Below, one piece after another: positions 25,634 to 33,491 of a stretch of 64,000 bases of DNA. The stretch comes from Jingyaoa shaoxingensis (lineage in GTDB: Bacteria; Bacillota; Clostridia; Lachnospirales; Lachnospiraceae). How positions within the stretch are numbered: position 1 is the first letter of the stretch; each line of letters begins with the position of its first letter. The position numbers and the translations under genes were made by a program. The stretch lies in the NCBI RefSeq assembly GCF_014385005.1, contig NZ_JACRSZ010000008.1:117045-181044 (forward strand). Reading direction: 5' to 3'. Below the pieces are notes generated by a model. It searched no databases and was not told the DNA's origin. It saw only the letters and a list, made by a program, of their open reading frames with translations.

Positions 25634-27001
25634 TTGGACGGAAATTTAACAAAAGGGCCGATTCTAAAGACCCTGACAAAACTTGCGATTCCTATCATGG
25701 CATCGTCTTTTCTCGGAACATTGTATAATATTACAGACATGGCATGGATTGGACTTCTTGGATCAAAAGCCGTAGCTGGAGTAGGTGTCGGCGGCATGTT
25801 TACCTGGTTCTCTCAGGGGTTGTCTTCCATTGCCAGAATGGGTGGACAGGTGCAGGTAGCCCAGTGTATTGGCAGCGGGGATAGGGAAAAAGCTCATAAG
25901 TATGCTCAAACAGCTGTACAGATAGCACTGTATATGGGATTGATCTTTGCACTCTTCTCTCTGATTTTTGTCCGCCAGATGGTGGGCTTTTTTAATCTGA
26001 GTGATGCGGAAGCCTATAATGCTGCCATTTCCTATACTCAAATTGCATGTGGGCTGATCGTCTTTTCCTTTATGACCATCACACTGACTGGTCTCTATAC
26101 TGCACAGGGAGATTCCAAGACACCATTTGTTGCGAATCTGGTAGGACTGGTAACAAATATGATTCTGGATCCACTATTAATTCTGGGGCCGGGTCCATTG
26201 CCAAAACTTGGCGTCATCGGTGCCGCAATTGCCACTGTTACAGCCCAGTTCATTGTCATGGGTATCATGATACTTGGAATTATCCGGTCAAAAAAAGAGA
26301 ATGTGCTAAAAGGAATTCACCTGATTGGTGGAATGTCCACAAAATATCTGAAAGGTATCTGCAAAATTGGTATTCCAACCGGAATTCAGGGCATGGTATA
26401 CTGTATGATCTCTATGCTGATTACCAGGATGGTATCTGGATTTGGAGCTGAAGCAGTCGCCACCTTACGAGTTGGTGGCCAGATCGAATCCGTATCCTGG
26501 AATACCGCAGATGGTTTTGCAGCTGCTTTAAATGCATTTACTGCCCAAAACTATGGAGCTGAAAAAATAGATCGTGTCAAAAAAGGATATCGAGTTTCAC
26601 TTTTGACCGTAGGTATCTGGGGATTACTGATTACCTTAATCTTCATTTTTGCGCCAACCCCAATTGCTTCTGTCTTCTTCCATGAACCTTCCGCTATCGC
26701 GACTGCTATAAACTATCTGGTTATCATCGGATTCAGTGAAGCATTTTTGTGTATAGAACTTACTACCATTGGAGCCATATCAGGACTTGGCAAAACAAAT
26801 CTATGCAGTATCATCAGTATTCTCTTTACGAGTTCAAGAATCCCATTAGCTATGATCCTTGGAAATACTTCTTTAGGACTGAACGGTATCTGGTGGGCAT
26901 TTTCTTCTACTACCATTGTGAAAGGAATCATTTTCACAGGAACCTTCTTCTGGATCACAAGAAATGGACGGTTGCAAACCACCCTCTCCTCAAGGCAGTG
27001 A
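25634..27001 (+). CDS. MATE-family multidrug/cation efflux transporter
   Basis: A 455-residue, twelve-span antiporter of the NorM/DinF superfamily. Repeated half-domain motifs are visible (KTLTKLAIPIMASSFLGTLY; CKIGIPTGIQGMVYCMIS; FTAQNYGAEKIDRVKKGYR). I start it at a TTG codon at 25634 (MDGNLTKGPILK) because GAGGA lies 8 bases before it; an in-frame TTG at 25619 has no ribosome site. The substrate is not predictable. No regulator is adjacent in the same direction. Confidence 0.88.
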   Translation: MDGNLTKGPILKTLTKLAIPIMASSFLGTLYNITDMAWIGLLGSKAVAGVGVGGMFTWFSQGLSSIARMGGQVQVAQCIGSGDREKAHKYAQTAVQIALYMGLIFALFSLIFVRQMVGFFNLSDAEAYNAAISYTQIACGLIVFSFMTITLTGLYTAQGDSKTPFVANLVGLVTNMILDPLLILGPGPLPKLGVIGAAIATVTAQFIVMGIMILGIIRSKKENVLKGIHLIGGMSTKYLKGICKIGIPTGIQGMVYCMISMLITRMVSGFGAEAVATLRVGGQIESVSWNTADGFAAALNAFTAQNYGAEKIDRVKKGYRVSLLTVGIWGLLITLIFIFAPTPIASVFFHEPSAIATAINYLVIIGFSEAFLCIELTTIGAISGLGKTNLCSIISILFTSSRIPLAMILGNTSLGLNGIWWAFSSTTIVKGIIFTGTFFWITRNGRLQTTLSSRQ

Positions 27002-27038
27002 TTTCATGTAATCATGGAATCACGGTTTTACAAAAAAA

Positions 27039-27086
27039 GAAGGAGCATCGCTTCACTGATTCATCAGTGTTTTGCGACGCTCCTTT
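27039..27086 (-). terminator. Terminator downstream of tRNA-Leu
   Basis: On minus AAGGAGC...GCTCCTT with extra GTCGC/GCGAT and CACTGAT/ATCAGTG inner pairing, followed by CTTTTTTT. It also separates the convergent MATE gene. Confidence 0.75.
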
Positions 27087-27098
27087 TCATTTAAAAAA

Positions 27099-27183
27099 TG
27101 CAGGAGATGGGACTTGAACCCACACGGTCTTAACGACCACAGGCACCTGAAGCCTGCGCGTCTGCCAATTCCGCCACTCCTGC
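27099..27183 (-). tRNA. tRNA-Leu (anticodon CAG)
   Basis: An 85-base class II tRNA. Acceptor GCAGGAG pairs with CTCCTGC; the anticodon stem CAGGC/GCCTG encloses loop TTCAGGT, anticodon CAG, reading CUG. The long variable arm has GGTC/GACC, and the T arm GTGGGTTCAAGTCCCAT is standard. The discriminator base is A (27099) and CCA is not encoded: T-rich sequence follows directly. Confidence 0.95.
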
Positions 27184-27252
27184 ATGATTCTTGGTCACTA
27201 CTGCAACCAAGAACCAATTATACAGATTCATATCACTTCTGTCAACTGTTTT

Positions 27253-28983
27253 TTATTTTAATTGAATCTTTTTTTTCAAAATATTGCCGTAGCTATAAAT
27301 ATTTCCTTTTTCGCTATATGTCTGCACAGTCAGTGTTGTACTTTTTCCTTTCTTTCTTCCTCCGATTGAAAGATTTATGGTGTATTGGTTTCCTTTTCCT
27401 GCTACCAGATGTCCATCGATTTCCATCTTATGGTTTGCCGGCAATTTTTTCTTTAAAGTAACCGTTACCCGATATCTGGTATAATAACTCTTATACCATT
27501 TTCCACTGGTTGAGGAATAACTCATCCATTTCCAGCTATAATCTTCTTTGACATTAGATACCTTTATGGATTTTACGTCTGGTTTTGTATTTTTCTGTGT
27601 CTGAATACTTCTGTAAAGTGGTTTTCCCTCTATCCATTTACCATCAGACCGTTTAGCAGCTTCTGTCAGTTTGAATTCATAACGTGTATTTGGTTTCAGT
27701 TTTTTCACAATTACAGAATCATTACTTTGCAGTTTCTGTTTTATCCATTTATTTCCGGATTTCAGGTACACATTCACTCCATGGGTTCCTGAGGCTCCGC
27801 TGCCTCTTACTCCATAGAACTCTATCTGGTTTGGATATACATAATATTTATAAACACTCGGGGTTCCTGCTTTTGCAAATACTGAAAATCCCTTGGACTG
27901 CAATCCATTTGACGTTTTAACCTTTATCGTATTATTACCTGCAGTATAGCGATAACCTTTATAAGTTATCGTAAATGTTGCTTTGTTTTTTCCTTTTACA
28001 GCGCCCTTAATCTCATACATATCAGAACGAATATTTCCACCCACCAAAATATTGGAAAGTTTGTCATCACTATTTGCAGGTATCGTAGCTGCTGTAAATG
28101 TAAATGTCTTTGGGTTTCTTGTAATTCCAGAATCAATCGTCAGTTTATTTGTGTTACAAGTCAGCGATACTCCGGTTGCCGGAATATAATTTCTGCCTCC
28201 CAGCCGGAAACGATAGGATGCATACATTCCCGGAGATTTACGGAATCCAACTGCTATTACATAGGTTCCGGGATTAAGCCATACGCTGCCTCTCTTCTCA
28301 GCATTGTCAGATGTCAAAGTCAGCAGAGGTGACTTCATTCCAGTGTCATCTTTTCTGTATATACTTACATGAACTTTTTTTCCTTTTTCACCTGCAAGTG
28401 ATATCGTCTGCTGACGCCGTTCTTTTGTAGTAAAGGAAAAATATCGTGCATACTGATATATTCCACCGCTGTCTCCTGAACGTATCACCCCCTTCTCTTC
28501 ACTGTTCACAGCAATTTTTTTTGCTGACTTAAATGTTTTTCCACCGTTCTCTGATACAGTTGCCTTCGAAGTTGTCACTCGAATACTGGATTCACCTGCA
28601 TAGTCTGATCTGAACAAAAATTCTATCGTTTGTTCTTCTCCGGGTTCCATAACAATATACCCGCTCATCTTTCCTGACACCATAAAATCATTCCATGAGA
28701 ACTGTTCTAATTTGTCACTCGGATATGTTTTTGTCCTGACTGTTTTTACAGTAATATCCAGCTTCATTTTTCCAGATGTTGCGTTTTTAATTACTACTTC
28801 TGTCGTGCTTTTTTTGTATTCCGAATTAAATATTATGGAATAATTCTTTCCATATTCGTTACAAATGATATTCTTCGTCTGGGCAGCAGCCGGAACTCCC
28901 CATGCCAGCAATCCGATAAACATCAGTATTGTAAGAAACATCATTTGTAATTTTCGTTTGCCAATCACTGCTTTCGTGTACAT
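27253..28983 (-). CDS. Large exported protein with Ig-like/fibronectin-like segments, function unknown
   Basis: A 576-residue secreted protein I do not recognise. Residues 1-36 are a signal peptide (MFLTILMFIGLLAWGVPAAA core). The body is all beta-like, rich in Lys/Ser/Thr, with a pre-peptidase-C-like stretch in the second quarter (GSVWLNPGTYVIAVGFRKS), a GVSLTCNTNKLTI strand and a fibronectin-III-like stretch near the C-terminus (VKKLKPNTRYEFKLTEA). No LPxTG, membrane anchor or catalytic motif was seen, so it is presumably released or held by charge. ATG at 28983 is preferred because GGGAGG lies 8 bases before it; ATG at 28989 is too close. It has no operon partners. Confidence 0.75.
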   Translation of the reverse strand: MYTKAVIGKRKLQMMFLTILMFIGLLAWGVPAAAQTKNIICNEYGKNYSIIFNSEYKKSTTEVVIKNATSGKMKLDITVKTVRTKTYPSDKLEQFSWNDFMVSGKMSGYIVMEPGEEQTIEFLFRSDYAGESSIRVTTSKATVSENGGKTFKSAKKIAVNSEEKGVIRSGDSGGIYQYARYFSFTTKERRQQTISLAGEKGKKVHVSIYRKDDTGMKSPLLTLTSDNAEKRGSVWLNPGTYVIAVGFRKSPGMYASYRFRLGGRNYIPATGVSLTCNTNKLTIDSGITRNPKTFTFTAATIPANSDDKLSNILVGGNIRSDMYEIKGAVKGKNKATFTITYKGYRYTAGNNTIKVKTSNGLQSKGFSVFAKAGTPSVYKYYVYPNQIEFYGVRGSGASGTHGVNVYLKSGNKWIKQKLQSNDSVIVKKLKPNTRYEFKLTEAAKRSDGKWIEGKPLYRSIQTQKNTKPDVKSIKVSNVKEDYSWKWMSYSSTSGKWYKSYYTRYRVTVTLKKKLPANHKMEIDGHLVAGKGNQYTINLSIGGRKKGKSTTLTVQTYSEKGNIYSYGNILKKKIQLK

Positions 28984-29118
28984 ACTCATATCCTCCCTTC
29001 ATATCGCATATACAGTTTTCTTGTTATATTATAAGAATATGCCAGAAAACAGCCTCATTACTATCCTAAAATTAGTATGCTTTTTGTAAATATTATCGGA
29101 TCAGTGGTCCTATAATTT

Positions 29119-29147
29119 TTGACATTCGTGCCATATTATGATAAAAA
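29119..29147 (+). promoter_or_regulatory. Possible promoter of the GGDEF gene
   Basis: TTGACA (29119-29124), 17-base spacer, TAAAAA (29142-29147), 58 bases before the ATG. Confidence 0.45.
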
Positions 29148-29205
29148 ATACGTATCTAAAAGGTTTTCTGTGGTTTATCTGCAAAAAGCATGATAAAATA
29201 TATAC

Positions 29206-30633
29206 ATGAAAAAGAAAAAACTCGCTTTTCTGGCTTTTGTAATCATCGCGGTTGCATTATTACTTGAGGCCGGAATTTTAAAATCTGTAAATGACAGCAA
29301 CACCTATCAGATGTCAGAAGTACTTCTTGATCGTGTAATCACCGTGCTCAATAAAAATGATGAGAATGAAAAAGGACTCATTGAATCGCTAAAGGACGAT
29401 TATATAATAAGAGCGAAAGCTGCATCATATATCATAGATGCAAAACCAACGGCAGAGCATGATGTAGAAGAATTGCAGAAAATAGCAAAGTTGATCTCCG
29501 TAGATGAGATACATCTGATTGATAAAAACGGATATATCTATAGTGGGTCTATGCCAAAATACTATGGCTACAATTTCGACTCAGGAGAACAGATGTCATA
29601 TTTTAAGCCAATGCTTACTGACAAGGATCTTACCATGTGTCAGGATGTCACGCCTAATACCGCCGAAAAGAAAGAGATGATGTATGCCATCACCTGGAAC
29701 GAAGCCGGTACAAGGATGATTCAGATAGGCATCGAACCGACACGCCTTCTGCAAGAGTTAAAGCAGAACGAAATCTCTAATGTCGTAAGCGCCATGCCAC
29801 TTTATAAAGGAATTGAAATTTTTGTGGCAGATGCCGGGACAAAGATTGTAAAAGGAGCCACCGACCGTACCTGGATCGGAGAAGTACTCGATGATCTTGG
29901 TATCGCAACTGATAGAGTAAATGACAGCAAGACAGTCACTTTCCACACAAAGGTAAATGGAAAACTCTGCAGGTGTTTCCTGTGTCTTGATGATACATAT
30001 ATCATTGCCGTTACTATGGAAAGTTCCTTTTATCTAAGGAATAATATATATGCTGTATTTATAGTTGGCATATATCTTGTACTGGCATCCTGTTGTATGG
30101 TATATATGCTCTCACGAGTTCTGAAAGAAAAATATGAAAAAGAAAAACTGATCTATACATCAAACACCGATGAGCTTACAAAATGTTTTAACAGGCATGC
30201 TTATGAAACAGCCATACACAGTCTTGATCTTCATAAAGAATGGATCTATATTTCCATGGATATCAACGGTCTCAAACACGTAAATGATTCTCTTGGACAT
30301 GCCGCCGGAGATGAACTTATATGCGCAGCTGCAGATTGTATGAAATCATGTTTTCAGAATTATGGAAACGTCTACAGAATCGGTGGAGATGAATTTGTTA
30401 TTATTATCACCGAGAAAACGGATGTTCTTCCAAATCTTATCACAAACTTTGACCAAAAGTCTGCCAAATGGAGAGGCGAACTGGTGGATTCTATGAGTGT
30501 CTCATACGGATACGTTTTTAGTTCAGAGAAAGAATGGAACGGAATCTATGACATTGCAAAGGCTGCAGATGCGAGAATGTACAAAAGTAAATCCTGCTAT
30601 TACCGCAAAAGCGGCATAGACAGAAGAAGATAA
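29206..30633 (+). CDS. Membrane diguanylate cyclase with extracellular sensor
   Basis: A 475-residue protein: a membrane span (residues 6-25), an extracellular Cache-like sensor of about 250 residues (LISVDEIHLIDKNGYIYSGS), a second span (IYAVFIVGIYLVLASCCMVY, about 280-300), then a GGDEF domain (TDELTKCFNRHAYE; VYRIGGDEFVIII near residue 395). The active-site loop is intact; no RxxD inhibitory site precedes it. It should make c-di-GMP from GTP in response to an external ligand. No Shine-Dalgarno sequence lies before the ATG at 29206, which is unusual for this region. A strong terminator follows. Confidence 0.87.
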   Translation: MKKKKLAFLAFVIIAVALLLEAGILKSVNDSNTYQMSEVLLDRVITVLNKNDENEKGLIESLKDDYIIRAKAASYIIDAKPTAEHDVEELQKIAKLISVDEIHLIDKNGYIYSGSMPKYYGYNFDSGEQMSYFKPMLTDKDLTMCQDVTPNTAEKKEMMYAITWNEAGTRMIQIGIEPTRLLQELKQNEISNVVSAMPLYKGIEIFVADAGTKIVKGATDRTWIGEVLDDLGIATDRVNDSKTVTFHTKVNGKLCRCFLCLDDTYIIAVTMESSFYLRNNIYAVFIVGIYLVLASCCMVYMLSRVLKEKYEKEKLIYTSNTDELTKCFNRHAYETAIHSLDLHKEWIYISMDINGLKHVNDSLGHAAGDELICAAADCMKSCFQNYGNVYRIGGDEFVIIITEKTDVLPNLITNFDQKSAKWRGELVDSMSVSYGYVFSSEKEWNGIYDIAKAADARMYKSKSCYYRKSGIDRRR

Positions 30634-30653
30634 CCCGTCAATTATACAAAAAT

Positions 30654-30688
30654 AAGCCCGATCGATTCTTTTTTCTCTCGATCGGGCT
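30654..30688. terminator. Bidirectional terminator
   Basis: AGCCCGATCGA (30654-30664) pairs perfectly with TCGATCGGGCT (30678-30688). It ends the GGDEF gene on plus and the unexplained transcript on minus, where TTATTTTT follows. Confidence 0.85.
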
Positions 30689-30826
30689 CTTAATGAATTT
30701 CCAGCAATTTCATTGTCTACACCTTCGGCTTTCTTAGATTACGATTTTTAAATTAAGTTTTTGTTGGACCGTACCTCCAATTCTTAGATTTTCATTTTGG
30801 TCTTGTCCGTTATGGATCTCTGCCTT

Positions 30827-30880
30827 TCATATGAAATCATCTCCTTCATTTACATTCAATGACTTTTTCTTCCAATTCAT
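30827..30880 (-). CDS. Possible 17-codon micro-ORF overlapping a 6-codon ORF
   Basis: ATG at 30880 opens a frame reading MNWKKKSLNVNEGDDFI and ending with TGA at 30829-30827. That stop overlaps the ATG (30830-30828) of the next mini-ORF, MKGRDP, which has its own GAAGGAG site 10 bases before it. The ATATGA overlap is the kind seen in translational coupling. No homologue is recognised and it may not be made. Confidence 0.25.
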   Translation of the reverse strand: MNWKKKSLNVNEGDDFI

Positions 30881-31112
30881 TGTTCTATCTATGTAAACTC
30901 TTTTAAGAGATTTTTTCTTTGGGTTAAGATTTATGTTGCCATTGGACTATACCTCTTTCTTAGATTTTGGTTTGATGGGAAATTTACTTATGCCATCGGT
31001 CCGTCCTCCTGATATCTAAAGAATTCAGATTTTCTACTAACTTTTTCTTCTTATTATTTGTCGGAATAAATTTCCTTTGCTTTTGTTAGTTCTGTTTTCT
31101 TTTGATATGTTT

Positions 31113-31141
31113 ACTATATCATTGTTTTTTATAATTGTCAA
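31113..31141 (-). promoter_or_regulatory. Consensus sigma-A promoter of the 30654-31106 transcript
   Basis: On minus: TTGACA (31141-31136), 17-base spacer, TATAGT (31118-31113). The perfect 12-base palindrome CAGAATATTCTG (31169-31180) lies 28 bases upstream and could be a regulator site. Confidence 0.75.
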
Positions 31142-31199
31142 TCTCTTTTTTTATTTTAATTAAATATTCAGAATATTCTGTATTTTATTATTTATAATC

Positions 31200-31311
31200 T
31201 TCCGATTCCGTCTATAGTCTCACAGATTGCATGGTTGACAACTAACCTACAATATTGTTTAAAATAATAGAGTAAAGCGGACATTCGCAATCCGCGTTCA
31301 ATTTTGTTTCC
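31200..31311. other. Intergenic region with a second promoter-like sequence and small hairpin
   Basis: TTGACA at 31235-31240 is followed after 19 bases by TAAAAT (31260-31265), a weak plus-strand promoter. GCGGA/TCCGC at 31277-31295 forms a small hairpin. Nothing else is recognised. Confidence 0.3.
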
Positions 31312-31340
31312 TTGACAAGCCTCATGAGGACTACTATACT
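31312..31340 (+). promoter_or_regulatory. Sigma-A promoter of the EamA gene with palindromic spacer
   Basis: TTGACA (31312-31317), 17-base spacer, TATACT (31335-31340). The spacer contains the perfect palindrome CCTCATGAGG (31319-31328), a possible operator. Confidence 0.8.
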
Positions 31341-31375
31341 CACTTTGGCAACTAATTTTTTAGGGACGATTTGAT

Positions 31376-32353
31376 ATGCACAAAAACGATAAAAACAAGA
31401 TAAATACAAAAAAAGGAACCATTATTGGAACATTTCTGACCATTGCCGGTGGAATTCTGTGGGGAATTTCCGGTGTCTGCGGACAGTTTCTGTTCCAGAA
31501 CAAAGATGTCACTGCATCCTGGCTGGTTCCCTTACGTCTGGTGACGGCTGGTTTTTTACTGCTGTGTTATTATTTAATTCGAGATAAAAGAAAAGTATTT
31601 GACATATGGAAAACCAAAAGAAACAGAATTGACATTATTATTTATGGTCTGGCAGGAATGATGTTATGCCAGTACAGTTATTTTCAGACTATCGAATGGT
31701 CTAACGCAGGAACTGCTACGGTTATTCAGTATCTGGGACCTGCGCTGATCGTTGTCTGGGTATGTCTGCAAACGAGACGCTTACCCGAAAAAAAAGAAGT
31801 TCTGGGAGTCATCCTGGCAGTTACCGGTATTTTTCTGATTGCCACTCATGGGAATCCAACTACACTGGCATTATCTCAAAAAGCTCTGATTATGGGGCTG
31901 ATTTCTGCAGTTTCTGTAGTAATCTACACGGTAAAACCCGCCAGAATGCAGGCTGAATTTGACACGCCTCTGATACTGGCATGGGGAATGCTGATCGGCG
32001 GTACAGCTCTTACCATAGCATTCCGTCCCTGGAATAATAAGGTGATCTTTGACGGTGAAACATTCACAGCCCTTACCTTCATCATTCTGTTTGGAACCAT
32101 GGCCGGATTCTCCATGTATATGACAGGAGTAAAAATGATCGGATCTGTAAAGGCAAGCCTTTATTCCTGCGTGGAACCGGTAGCCTCTATGGTATTAACC
32201 GCAGTATGGATGAAAGTCAGCTTCACTACACCGGATCTGATCGGAACAGTATTTGTAATTGCTACCATTATTATTCTGGCACTCCCTACACCTTTGAAAA
32301 AAGGCAGCGATTCTGCCTGCATGAAACTTTGCAAAAATCAGGAAGAAGTTTGA
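31376..32353 (+). CDS. EamA-family (DMT superfamily) transporter
   Basis: A 325-residue, ten-span transporter with two EamA repeats. The first contains GGILWGISGVCGQFLF and VPLRLVTAGFLLLCYYLIRD; each repeat ends with the usual GTATVIQYLGPALIVVW and GSVKASLYSCVEPVASMV motifs. Members export amino acids or other metabolites; the substrate here is unknown. It has a consensus promoter and stands alone; a terminator overlaps its stop. Confidence 0.9.
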   Translation: MHKNDKNKINTKKGTIIGTFLTIAGGILWGISGVCGQFLFQNKDVTASWLVPLRLVTAGFLLLCYYLIRDKRKVFDIWKTKRNRIDIIIYGLAGMMLCQYSYFQTIEWSNAGTATVIQYLGPALIVVWVCLQTRRLPEKKEVLGVILAVTGIFLIATHGNPTTLALSQKALIMGLISAVSVVIYTVKPARMQAEFDTPLILAWGMLIGGTALTIAFRPWNNKVIFDGETFTALTFIILFGTMAGFSMYMTGVKMIGSVKASLYSCVEPVASMVLTAVWMKVSFTTPDLIGTVFVIATIIILALPTPLKKGSDSACMKLCKNQEEV

Positions 32354-32367
32354 TATTTCTTCCTGAT
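32337..32367. terminator. Terminator of the EamA gene
   Basis: ATCAGGAAGAA pairs with TTCTTCCTGAT, followed by TTTT; the stem spans the stop codon. Confidence 0.75.
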
Positions 32368-32486
32368 TTTCATCTTTCATATGACTGACTCCTGCAATTT
32401 ACAGTTCGAGATTCCATTTTAATTCCATCACAATAGCCGGCTTATCCAGATGAATTTTTCTCGGTATCATACAAATATCAGCTTTT

Positions 32487-32957
32487 CTATATTAATATAT
32501 ATTCCATCTGTCTTTCTTTTGTCTTCATTCCCATTTTTTCATAGAATTTTTCTGCTGAAGTATTTCCTGCCCAGACATTCAATGTTACTTCATAGCAGTT
32601 CATTCGCTTTGCTTCATTTTTTACATATTCAAACAAACTTTCTCCGATATGCTGTCCTCGCGCCTGTTGATCGACACACAGATCGTCTATAAAAAGTGAC
32701 TTAAACTGCACCATATTGTTTGAAAATGGCTGCTCCTGCAATTGACAAAATGCATATCCCACACAAATATCTGCTTCGTTCGCTGCGATGTATATCGGCT
32801 TTTCTTTATTTTTCAAAAGCTCTTTCAATTCGTCTACCGTATATTTTGTCGTACTCGGAATAAAAATATCAGGTCTTATGTCTGCATGAATTTGCAGCAC
32901 TTGCCCTAACAGTTCCATAATTCTGGGAATATCTCTTTCTTCTGCTTTTCTGATCAT
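32487..32957 (-). CDS. GNAT-family N-acetyltransferase
   Basis: A 156-residue acetyl-CoA-dependent acetyltransferase. The N-terminal strand is MIRKAEERDIPRIMELL, the acetyl-CoA loop is QARGQHIGESLFEYV (R/QxxGxG/A variant), and the closing motif is NVWAGNTSAEKFYEKMGM. The ATG at 32957 is 6 bases after AGGTGA; the in-frame ATG three bases earlier is closer than ideal. The frame stays open for 48 more codons upstream to 33104 with no family similarity, so I exclude them. The substrate is unknown; it is the last gene of the copper-box operon if read-through occurs. Confidence 0.85.
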   Translation of the reverse strand: MIRKAEERDIPRIMELLGQVLQIHADIRPDIFIPSTTKYTVDELKELLKNKEKPIYIAANEADICVGYAFCQLQEQPFSNNMVQFKSLFIDDLCVDQQARGQHIGESLFEYVKNEAKRMNCYEVTLNVWAGNTSAEKFYEKMGMKTKERQMEYILI

Positions 32958-33092
32958 CATTTCACCTGTTCTTTCTTGAATAATATCACCAACTCCCTTC
33001 AAAATCAATGTTGGCTGATATGCATAAGTTTTTACAGCTTCAAGATCTGTTACATCGGGCAACACCCGCACTATGTCATGGAATAAAACAGA

Positions 33093-33122
33093 AAACCGCT
33101 GCACATAACTACAACGGTTTCA
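33093..33122 (-). terminator. Weak terminator after the VOC gene
   Basis: On minus AAACCG ... CGGTTTT with CTG/CAG-type inner pairing, then CTGTTTT, just beyond the stop at 33135. Confidence 0.4.
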
Positions 33123-33134
33123 TAACAGACAGAT

Positions 33135-33491
33135 TTACGGTACGATTTCAAGCCAGTAACCATCAGGATCTTCGATAAAATAGATACCCATCTCTTCATT
33201 TTCGAAGCAAATGCATCCCATCTCTTTATGCTTTTTGTGTGCTGCTTCATAATCATCTGCCCGAAATGCCAGGTGGAATTCACATTCACCCAAATTATAT
33301 GGTTGTGGATGATCTTTAAGCCAGGTAAGTTCCAACTCAAAATCACTTACATCATTGCTCAGATACGCAATGATGAAATTGTTGGTAGTCTTTCGTCTCA
33401 CTTCATGCAGATCCAGGGCTTCGTTATAGAATTTAATAGAACGGTCCAGGTCTGATACATTATAATTCTCGTGAATCATCTTAAATTTCAT
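33135..33491 (-). CDS. VOC-superfamily protein (lactoylglutathione lyase-like)
   Basis: A 118-residue single-domain glyoxalase-fold protein. It has the beta-alpha-beta-beta-beta repeats with MIHENYNVSDLDRSIKFYNE at the N-terminus and IYFIEDPDGYWLEIVP at the C-terminus, typical of GloA. Metal ligand candidates are His7, Glu in ELTWL, His in FHLAF and Glu in LEIVP, all present. It overlaps the upstream metallo-hydrolase stop by four bases (ATGA) and follows an AGGAG site. Methylglyoxal detoxification is the family role; glutathione is not expected in this lineage, so the real thiol or substrate is open. Confidence 0.87.
   Translation of the reverse strand: MKFKMIHENYNVSDLDRSIKFYNEALDLHEVRRKTTNNFIIAYLSNDVSDFELELTWLKDHPQPYNLGECEFHLAFRADDYEAAHKKHKEMGCICFENEEMGIYFIEDPDGYWLEIVP

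Larger units (their letters stand above)
30654..31106 (-). ncRNA. Predicted transcript with repeated blocks and serial Shine-Dalgarno/mini-ORFs, no downstream gene
   Basis: The region 30690-31110 has no ORF of normal size. On the minus strand a consensus promoter starts it and a perfect terminator ends it about 450 bases later. Inside, the block AAAATCTAAGAA recurs (about 30958-30969 and 30781-30793, with variants near 30740 and 31030). It is followed by a Shine-Dalgarno sequence, a TAxxGTCCA-like spacer and a very short ORF: ATGGCATAA at 30996 after AGGAGG; ATGGCAACATAA at 30942 after AGAGG; a 17-codon ORF at 30880-30827 whose TGA overlaps the ATG of a 6-codon ORF (MKGRDP) at 30830 behind GAAGGAG; a GGAGG site at 30778 where the ATG position reads ACA; and MKLLEIH at 30713. 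It may be a leader, a small RNA, or a decayed duplication. Identity unknown. Confidence 0.5.
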
